Positions 1 to 4,925 of a stretch of 5,837 nucleotides of DNA are shown in pieces (position 1 is the first letter of the stretch; each line of letters opens with the position of its first letter). Position numbers and translations under genes: made by a program. The notes under the pieces were generated by a model. The model was given only the letters and a program-made list of their open reading frames with translations. It was not told the origin of the DNA and did no database searches. Origin of the DNA: an uncultured Opitutia bacterium (lineage in GTDB: Bacteria > Verrucomicrobiota > Verrucomicrobiia > Opitutales > UBA953); contig CALNBE010000116.1 of NCBI GenBank assembly GCA_937874455.1, positions 1-5,837 of the forward strand, read 5' to 3'.

Positions 1-624
1 GCTACCCGCAAGGGCCGAGAAAAGCTCCTTAACCAGCGGCGCGTCTCCCTGGTCGGCACCAACCAATACCCGAACATCATCGAAAAATCGCTGGAGCCAT
101 CCCACATTCAAAACCCCTCTCCGCAGCCCAAGGCCGCCGTGGCGGAAACCATTCCTCCGCTCCCGCTCGCCCGCCTCGCGGTAAACTACGAGCAACTCCG
201 CGCCGCCTCCGCCGCCTACAAGGCCAAACACGGGCACGGTCCGAAGATTCACCTCGCCAACGTCAATGCGCTGCGCCGCCACAAGGCCCGCGCCGACTTC
301 ACCCGCGCCTTCTTCGAAACGGGCGGTTTTGAAGTCACCGGCGCCGAGGGCAGCACCGATGTCGCCAAAATCACCGCCGATGCTGTCGCCTCCGGCGCGG
401 AACTGGTGGTGATCTGCGGCCACGACGAGGACTACGTGCAATACGTTCCCGAAATCTGCAAAGCGATCAAGGCCGCCAAACCTTCCCTCACTCTCATTCT
501 CGCCGGGATGCCGGGCGAACACGAGGCCGCCTACAAGGCCGCCGGACTCGACACCAACATCTCCGTCAAGTCCGACAACTACGCCACCAACCGCGAATTC
601 CTCACCAAGGTGGGCGTTCTCTAA
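1..624 (+). CDS. mutA: Methylmalonyl-CoA mutase small subunit, C-terminal part (5' end outside window)
   Basis: The frame is open from base 1 to the TAA at 622-624, giving 207 C-terminal residues; the start lies left of the window. The visible part begins with the linker (LVGTNQYPN near residues 18-26), typical of the end of the barrel domain of small subunits. It then enters a Rossmann-like cobalamin-domain fold (about residue 80 onward). That fold resembles the one in MutB, but the cobalamin motif is lost: the MutB segment GQDGHDRG aligns with NALRRHKA (265-288), so the cobalt-ligating His is replaced by Arg. Such degeneration is normal for this family, whose small subunit is catalytically inactive and pairs with MutB in the cytoplasm. 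It lies 137 bp upstream of mutB on the same strand and is probably cotranscribed with it. The GTG at 139 is internal, not the start. A diverged single-chain acyl-CoA mutase is an unlikely alternative, given the neighbour. Confidence 0.92.
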   Translation, partial: ATRKGREKLLNQRRVSLVGTNQYPNIIEKSLEPSHIQNPSPQPKAAVAETIPPLPLARLAVNYEQLRAASAAYKAKHGHGPKIHLANVNALRRHKARADFTRAFFETGGFEVTGAEGSTDVAKITADAVASGAELVVICGHDEDYVQYVPEICKAIKAAKPSLTLILAGMPGEHEAAYKAAGLDTNISVKSDNYATNREFLTKVGVL

Positions 625-641
625 AGCAGATTTCCGGCTTC

Positions 642-724
642 AACACAAAGGCACCAAGCCGTTCGCCAAGTTCACAAAGATTTTTCCTTCGTGCCCCTTG
701 GGAGAACTTCGCGCCCTTTGCGTT
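642..724. repeat. Imperfect palindromic intergenic element between mutA and mutB
   Basis: Outer arms AACACAAAGG (642-651) and CCTTTGCGTT (715-724) are reverse complements with one mismatch. Inside them, CCAAG (666-670) pairs with CTTGG (697-701), and CACAAAG (673-679) pairs with CTTCGTG (687-693) through one G.U, leaving a loop at 680-686. The element fills most of the 137 bp gap and could fold into a long interrupted hairpin in mRNA. Its vocabulary (cacaaag / ctttgtg, cttcgcgcc) resembles dispersed 'ACAAAG' palindromes I recall from intergenic DNA of Verrucomicrobia-like genomes; that link is recollection and inference. It has no T-run after the stem, so it is not an obvious terminator. It may modulate the mutA/mutB expression ratio or mRNA stability, or may be a non-autonomous repeat. 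Confidence 0.6.
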
Positions 725-761
725 AAGGCCAAAACAGCAAAACCTTTGAAAACATTTGAAA

Positions 762-2936
762 ATGAAATCCGTAGACTTTTCCCAACTCGACTACCGGGCC
801 CCGGCTTCTTCTCAAACCTACGAGCAATGGCAAAAATCCATTGAGACCGAGGCGGGCCGTCCGCTCTCCGACCTGCTCACCGACACCATGGAGCAGATCG
901 CCGTCAAACCGCTCTACACCGCCGCCGATTACGAGGGCATGGAGCACCTGCAATTTTCCGCCGGGGTGCCGCCTTTCCTCCGCGGTCCCTACGCGACGAT
1001 GTATGTGATGCGGCCTTGGACCGTCCGTCAGTACGCGGGCTTCTCCACCGCCGAGGAATCCAACGCCTTCTACCGCCGCAACATCGCCGCCGGTCAGCAG
1101 GGCCTTTCCGTGGCTTTCGACTTGGCCACGCACCGCGGCTACGATTCCGACCACCCGCGCGTGGTCGGCGATGTCGGCAAGGCCGGAGTCGCCATCGACT
1201 CCGTCGAGGACATGAAGGTCCTATTCAACGGCATTCCGCTCGACCGCGTTTCCGTGTCCATGACGATGAACGGCGCCGTCATCCCGGTGCTTTCCTTCTA
1301 CATTGTCGCCGCCCTCGAACAGGGCTGCACGCTGGAGCAATTGAGCGGCACCATCCAGAACGACATCTTGAAGGAGTTCATGGTGCGCAACACCTACATC
1401 TACCCGCCCGCTCCCTCGATGAAGATCATCGGCGACATCTTCGAATACACCTCGAAGAACATGCCGAAGTTCAACTCCATCTCCATCTCCGGTTACCACA
1501 TGCAGGAAGCCGGCGCCACCGCCGACATCGAGATGGGCTACACCCTCGCCGACGGTCTCGAATACCTCCGCACCGGGGTCAACGCGGGCATCCCGATCGA
1601 CGCCTTCGCGCCGCGCCTCTCCTTCTTCTGGGCCATCGGCAAAAACTACTTCATGGAGGTCGCAAAAATGCGCGCCGCCCGCATCCTCTGGGCCAAACTG
1701 GTCAAGCAGTTCAACCCGAAGGATCCGAAATCGCTCGCCCTGCGCACCCACTCCCAGACTTCCGGCTGGTCGCTCACCGAGCAGGATCCGTTCAACAACG
1801 TCGTCCGCACCGCCATCGAGGCCTTCGCCTCCGCCTGCGGTCACACCCAGTCCCTCCACACCAACGCGCTCGACGAGGCCATCGCGCTGCCGACGGATTT
1901 CTCCGCCCGCATCGCCCGCAACACCCAGCTCTTCATCCAAGAGGAAACAGGCATGACCAAGGTCATCGACCCTTGGGGCGGTTCCTACTACGTCGAGGCG
2001 CTCACCCGCGACCTGATGCACAAAGCCTGGGGCCACATTCAAGAAGTGGAAAAACTCGGCGGCATGACCAAGGCCATCGAGGAAGGCATTCCCAAACTTC
2101 GCATTGAGGAGGCCGCCGCCCGCCGCCAGGCCCGCATCGACTCCGGCAAGGAAACCATCGTCGGCCTCAACAAATACCGGCTCGAAAAAGAGGACCCGCT
2201 GGAAATCCTCGACATCGACAACACCGCCGTCCGCCAGTCCCAGATCAAGCGGCTCAACGAACTCAAGGCGGCCCGCGACGCCAATGCCGTTTCCTCCGCG
2301 CTCGCCGCACTGGAAAAAGCCGCCGCCACCGGCGAAGGAAATCTCCTCGCTCTCGCGGTCGAGGCCGCCAAAGCCCGCGCCACCCTCGGGGAAATTTCCG
2401 ATGCGATGGAAAAAACCTTTGGCCGCTACAAGGCCAAGATCCGCTCCATCAGCGGCGTTTACGCCAAAGAATTCGGCTCCAACAAAACCATGAACGAAGT
2501 CCAGGAACTGGTGAAAAAATTCGAGGCCAAAGAAGGCCGCCGTCCCCGCATCATGATCGCCAAGATGGGGCAAGATGGACACGACCGCGGCGCCAAGGTG
2601 GTTTCCACCGCCTACGCCGATCTCGGGTTCGACGTCGATATCGGGCCGCTCTTCCAAACCCCGGAGGAAACCGCCCGCCAGGCCGTCGAAAACGATGTCC
2701 ACATCATCGGCATGAGTTCCCTCGCCGCCGGCCACAAGACGCTCCTCCCGCAACTGGTCGAGGAGCTGAAGAAGCTGGGACGCGAGGACATCATCGTCAT
2801 CTGCGGCGGCGTCATTCCCGCCCAGGACTACGAGTTCCTCTTCCAGCATGGCGCCAGCGCCGTCTTCGGCCCCGGCACGGTCATCCCCGAAGCCGCCAAG
2901 AAGATGATGGAAATCCTCCTCGCCACCGGCGAATAA
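762..2936 (+). CDS. mutB: Methylmalonyl-CoA mutase large (catalytic) subunit
   Basis: The 724-residue protein has the usual length for the large subunit, which uses adenosylcobalamin to isomerise (R)-methylmalonyl-CoA and succinyl-CoA. The N-terminal TIM barrel carries the substrate-site signature YATMY..RPWTVRQYAG (residues 77-92). Y77, M80, R84, T87, R89 and Y91 correspond to P. shermanii Y75, M78, R82, T85, R87 and Y89, and Y245-H246 to Y243-H244. A linker precedes the C-terminal cobalamin domain (from about residue 593). There DGHDRG (605-610) supplies the cobalt-ligating H607, followed by SSL (652-654) and the GG of CGGVIP (682-683). All key residues are intact, so the enzyme should be active. 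The ATG at 762 is preferred over an in-frame TTG at 756, which would add only two residues. Neither has a convincing Shine-Dalgarno; the leader is A/T-rich. The partner mutA lies upstream, and a strong terminator follows 38 bp after the stop. Other acyl-CoA mutases (isobutyryl-CoA, ethylmalonyl-CoA) are less likely given MutA and the RPWTVRQYAG motif. Confidence 0.97.
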   Translation: MKSVDFSQLDYRAPASSQTYEQWQKSIETEAGRPLSDLLTDTMEQIAVKPLYTAADYEGMEHLQFSAGVPPFLRGPYATMYVMRPWTVRQYAGFSTAEESNAFYRRNIAAGQQGLSVAFDLATHRGYDSDHPRVVGDVGKAGVAIDSVEDMKVLFNGIPLDRVSVSMTMNGAVIPVLSFYIVAALEQGCTLEQLSGTIQNDILKEFMVRNTYIYPPAPSMKIIGDIFEYTSKNMPKFNSISISGYHMQEAGATADIEMGYTLADGLEYLRTGVNAGIPIDAFAPRLSFFWAIGKNYFMEVAKMRAARILWAKLVKQFNPKDPKSLALRTHSQTSGWSLTEQDPFNNVVRTAIEAFASACGHTQSLHTNALDEAIALPTDFSARIARNTQLFIQEETGMTKVIDPWGGSYYVEALTRDLMHKAWGHIQEVEKLGGMTKAIEEGIPKLRIEEAAARRQARIDSGKETIVGLNKYRLEKEDPLEILDIDNTAVRQSQIKRLNELKAARDANAVSSALAALEKAAATGEGNLLALAVEAAKARATLGEISDAMEKTFGRYKAKIRSISGVYAKEFGSNKTMNEVQELVKKFEAKEGRRPRIMIAKMGQDGHDRGAKVVSTAYADLGFDVDIGPLFQTPEETARQAVENDVHIIGMSSLAAGHKTLLPQLVEELKKLGREDIIVICGGVIPAQDYEFLFQHGASAVFGPGTVIPEAAKKMMEILLATGE

Positions 2937-2937
2937 G

Positions 2938-2968
2938 GGAAAATTTCCTCCGCGGAAATTTCCTCCGC
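2938..2968. repeat. Tandem 15-16 bp repeat containing palindrome GGAAATTTCC
   Basis: GGAAAATTTCCTCCGC (2938-2953) is followed immediately by GGAAATTTCCTCCGC (2954-2968), which differs by one missing A. The core of the second copy, GGAAATTTCC, is a perfect 10 bp palindrome. The pair starts one base after the mutB stop codon and ends just before the terminator stem. It may be a local duplication (replication slippage) or a binding site; no function can be assigned from sequence alone. Confidence 0.7.
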
Positions 2969-2972
2969 CAGC

Positions 2973-3005
2973 AAAACGGCACCGCGCACCCGGTGCCGTT
3001 TTTTT
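2973..3005 (+). terminator. Rho-independent terminator of mutB (possibly bidirectional)
   Basis: AACGGCACCG (2975-2984) and CGGTGCCGTT (2991-3000) form a perfect 10 bp GC-rich stem with a 6-nt loop, followed by a run of seven T (2999-3005). Flanking A and T residues extend the pairing to 12 bp. This is a textbook intrinsic terminator closing the mutAB transcript. On the minus strand the stem is followed by only four T, so it could also serve as a weak stop for the converging rtcR transcript. Confidence 0.93.
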
Positions 3006-3022
3006 GCGCAAAAGTGGTCGGC

Positions 3023-3063
3023 AAAAATCCCTTGGCGCCAGGCCTCCATTTTCCCCACCAAGG
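3023..3063 (-). terminator. Possible weak terminator of rtcR
   Basis: Reading the minus strand 14 nt after the rtcR stop, CCTTGG (3063-3058) and CCAAGG (3035-3030) could form a 6 bp stem over a 22-nt loop. GA and then five T (complement of 3027-3023) follow. The stem is short and the loop long, so this is tentative; the stronger hairpin at 2973-3005 may do the job instead. Confidence 0.35.
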
Positions 3064-3076
3064 AAAAACGCCGAGG

Positions 3077-4702
3077 CTAATTCGTGTTGTTTCCTTTTGT
3101 CACCCTCACCCAATCCAGGCCGAAACGCGCCAGGTATTTGCCCAGCCGGTCCGCGTCGTTCCTCACCTTTCTTTTTCCTCCGGAAACGGAAAACAGCGCC
3201 CGCCCCGCCTCCGACAGCGTCCGGCTCTCCCGGCACACCCGAATCACCTCCGCCAGTTGCACGCGATCAAAACGGTCCAACTCCTTCGCGCTCCCATCCC
3301 CCAGCACCTCCGACAGCAGGGTGCACTCGTCCGCATTTTCCTCTGCGGATTTCCCCCGCGCGGCCCATCCGGCCAGCAGTCGTTGTTTCTCCTGCTCGAA
3401 AATTTCCAAGTTGATCCGCCGTCCGCGGGCAAAGGTCGCCATTCGCACCAGCGCCGCATTCAAATCACGGAAATTCCCCCGCCACTGCGCCTCGCCGCCG
3501 GTCGCAAACCGCAAAAAGGCCGTCTCTGCTTCCTTGTTAAAACGCACCCGCTGCCCCGCCTCCCGCGCCAGTTTTTCCAACTCATACTGCACATTCGGCT
3601 CGATGTCCTCCGGCCGCTCCCGCAAGCCGGGCAACTGAAAACTCCACAGGTCGATCCGCGCCAGCAAATCCTCCCGGAAATTTCCCTCCGCCGCCTGCCG
3701 CCGCAAATCCCGGTTCGTCCCGCAAATAAACTGAAAATCGCTCGCCACTTCGCGATCCCCGCCCAGCGGCAAAAATCTTTTTTCCTCCAACGCCCGCAGC
3801 AGCATCGCCTGCTCGTCCAGCCCCAGCTCGCCGATTTCGTCGAGAAACAACACCCCGCCGTGCGCACTCTTCAGCAGGCCCGCCCGCTCCCCCACCGCGC
3901 CGGTAAACGCGCCTTTCACGTGACCGAACAACGCCGACATCGCCCCGTCGCCGCGCAATGTGGCGCAGTTCACCTCGACAAATCCGCCCCGCACTTGTCC
4001 TCGCGCTTTTTTCAACTCGTAAATCCGCCGCGCCAGCTGCGATTTTCCCGCCCCGGTCGGCCCGGTCAGCAAAATCGGCGCCCGCGAATGCACCGCCACC
4101 TGCTCAATCTCTCCAATCATCCGGTTGAAGGCTGCGTTGCGCGTCGCAATGCCCGACTTGAGAAAATCCGCGCCGTCCTGCCGCTCCGCCACAAAACGCT
4201 CCGCCAGCCGGTCGTATTTCGACAAATCCAGGTCGATGATGCTGTAACCGCCCGCCGGACTGGCGTTCTCCCGCTTCGGCGGATAGGTCTGCAACAGCCG
4301 CCCCGGAATGTGCCCTGACTCGGTCAGCAAAAACAAACAGATCTGCCCGACATGCGTCCCGGTAGTCATATGCACCAAGTATTCCTCCGCGTCGGGATTG
4401 AAGGGTTGGGCCCGCGCATAGTCGTGCAGCGCGCCGTAAACATTTTCAAAGTCCCACGGGTCCTTCTGAAAATCCACCGGCACCAACCGCACTTCCGTCG
4501 CAGGGGAAACCGTCAAAATGTCCTCCCGCGTTTGCGCCGCCAGCTTCGCGTAATTCGCCTCGTGCAACAGCTCAAAGCGGTCCACCAACAAATCCTCCTG
4601 CTGGCACAACCCCACCGTCGGACGCCAGCGCGACCACCTTTCCTCCGGGCGGCGGGAATCCAGCTGCGTGCCCAACAAACCGATCACGACCGTTTTTTTC
4701 AT
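3077..4702 (-). CDS. rtcR: RtcR, CARF-domain sigma-54 activator of RNA-repair genes
   Basis: The 541-residue protein is close to E. coli RtcR (about 530) and matches my recollection of it along its length. The N-terminal CARF sensor domain (about 1-160) includes the start MKKTVVIGLLGT, then WRPTVGLCQQE (26-36) and the ligand-loop region HMTTGTHVGQ (111-120). The central AAA+ sigma-54-interacting domain (about 185-430) has Walker A GPTGAGKS (214-221), the sigma-54 loop GAFTGA (264-269), Walker B VLFLDE (284-289), sensor-I region GTNRDL (328-333), arginine-finger region FREDLLARID (342-351) and WRGNFRDL (407-414). A C-terminal helix-turn-helix region (about 480-525) binds DNA. In E. coli, RtcR is inactive until its CARF domain responds to RNA-damage-derived ends, then drives sigma-54 transcription of rtcBA. 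The ATG at 4702 aligns with the family's usual N terminus; its leader has no obvious Shine-Dalgarno. The gene is divergent from a TROVE/Ro gene with a sigma-54 promoter in the 223 bp gap, which makes that gene the likely target. Confidence 0.97.
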   Translation of the reverse strand: MKKTVVIGLLGTQLDSRRPEERWSRWRPTVGLCQQEDLLVDRFELLHEANYAKLAAQTREDILTVSPATEVRLVPVDFQKDPWDFENVYGALHDYARAQPFNPDAEEYLVHMTTGTHVGQICLFLLTESGHIPGRLLQTYPPKRENASPAGGYSIIDLDLSKYDRLAERFVAERQDGADFLKSGIATRNAAFNRMIGEIEQVAVHSRAPILLTGPTGAGKSQLARRIYELKKARGQVRGGFVEVNCATLRGDGAMSALFGHVKGAFTGAVGERAGLLKSAHGGVLFLDEIGELGLDEQAMLLRALEEKRFLPLGGDREVASDFQFICGTNRDLRRQAAEGNFREDLLARIDLWSFQLPGLRERPEDIEPNVQYELEKLAREAGQRVRFNKEAETAFLRFATGGEAQWRGNFRDLNAALVRMATFARGRRINLEIFEQEKQRLLAGWAARGKSAEENADECTLLSEVLGDGSAKELDRFDRVQLAEVIRVCRESRTLSEAGRALFSVSGGKRKVRNDADRLGKYLARFGLDWVRVTKGNNTN

Positions 4703-4740
4703 ACGCCAAAAAGCATTTTTAAGAATTATCTTTAATGCGA

Positions 4741-4766
4741 AAATACTAGAATTTTAGCGAGTATTT
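4741..4766. promoter_or_regulatory. Inverted repeat, candidate RtcR upstream activating site
   Basis: AAATACT (4741-4747) and AGTATTT (4760-4766) are perfect 7 bp inverted arms separated by 12 bp. The dyad centre lies about 142 bp upstream of the predicted sigma-54 start site, within the usual range for enhancer-like activator sites. The half-site spacing would suit a dimeric helix-turn-helix. The surrounding DNA is AT-rich, so a chance dyad is possible. Assignment to RtcR is inferred from position only. Confidence 0.4.
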
Positions 4767-4778
4767 AGTGAAGTTTTT

Positions 4779-4791
4779 GCAAAGGAAATTT
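4779..4791. repeat. 13 bp direct repeat, copy 1
   Basis: GCAAAGGAAATTT here is repeated exactly at 4852-4864, start to start 73 bp (about seven helical turns). This copy is also half of a small dyad: GCAAA (4779-4783), 6 bp spacer, TTTGC (4790-4794). It lies in the AT-rich rtcR-rsr gap. It may be an operator for RtcR or another regulator; no known consensus was recognised. Confidence 0.55.
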
Positions 4792-4851
4792 TGCGACTAA
4801 AAATTTATTTTTTCGTAAAACACTAATTTTCAACAAAATAAGTCTCACGTC

Positions 4852-4871
4852 GCAAAGGAAATTTCCCTTTG
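4852..4871. repeat. 13 bp direct repeat, copy 2, within a dyad touching the -24 element
   Basis: GCAAAGGAAATTT (4852-4864) is the second exact copy of the repeat at 4779. Here it continues into a dyad, CAAAGG (4853-4858), 7 bp spacer, CCTTTG (4866-4871), whose right arm overlaps the start of the sigma-54 -24 element (4869-4876). The placement would suit a protein that blocks or modulates sigma-54 polymerase. GTCGCAAA (4849-4856) is also the exact reverse complement of TTTGCGAC (4790-4797) next to copy 1. Confidence 0.5.
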
Positions 4872-4886
4872 GCATGCCGCTGGCAT
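4869..4886 (+). promoter_or_regulatory. Sigma-54 (-24/-12) promoter of the Ro/TROVE gene
   Basis: TTGGCATG-CCGC-TGGCAT matches the consensus YTGGCACG-N4-TTGCW with one mismatch in each block. The invariant GG (4871-4872) and GC (4883-4884) are separated by exactly 10 bp. Transcription should begin near 4896, giving a leader of about 30 nt before the ATG at 4926. The divergent sigma-54 activator gene rtcR, with its GAFTGA loop, strongly supports function. Confidence 0.85.
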
Positions 4887-4912
4887 TAACCAGGTCATCA
4901 CGCACTTTCAAC

Positions 4913-4918
4913 AAGGAA
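4913..4918 (+). promoter_or_regulatory. Ribosome binding site of the Ro/TROVE gene
   Basis: AAGGAA lies 7 nt upstream of the ATG at 4926, good Shine-Dalgarno spacing, and supports this start. It contrasts with mutB and rtcR, where no clear site is visible. Confidence 0.8.
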
Positions 4919-4925
4919 CCGCACC

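Noticed and set aside
139..624. mutA starting at the GTG at 139
   Set aside because: The same frame is open to base 1 and encodes the expected LVGTNQYPN linker, so the GTG is an internal codon.
642..724. Intergenic palindrome as a transcription terminator for mutA
   Set aside because: No T-run follows the outer or inner stem, and mutB downstream lacks a recognisable promoter of its own.
756..2936. mutB starting at TTG 756
   Set aside because: An ATG lies two codons later and no ribosome site favours the TTG; the known N-terminal spacing fits either, so ATG is the simpler choice.
1221..3236. Long 671-residue open frame on the minus strand opposite mutB
   Set aside because: It lies antisense to a fully supported mutB, crosses the mutB terminator, and its Gly/Ala/Asp/Val-rich composition with no recognisable domain is typical of a shadow frame in GC-rich DNA.
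2993..4318. 441-residue open frame on the plus strand opposite rtcR
   Set aside because: It starts inside the T-run of the terminator, is rich in Arg/Pro/Gln/His, and overlaps conserved RtcR motifs on the other strand; it is a codon-bias shadow.
4720..4790. Sigma-70 promoter for rtcR on the minus strand
   Set aside because: Only weak hexamers (TTCACT, 18 bp, TAGTAT; four of six matches each) are visible in AT-rich DNA, where such matches are common by chance.
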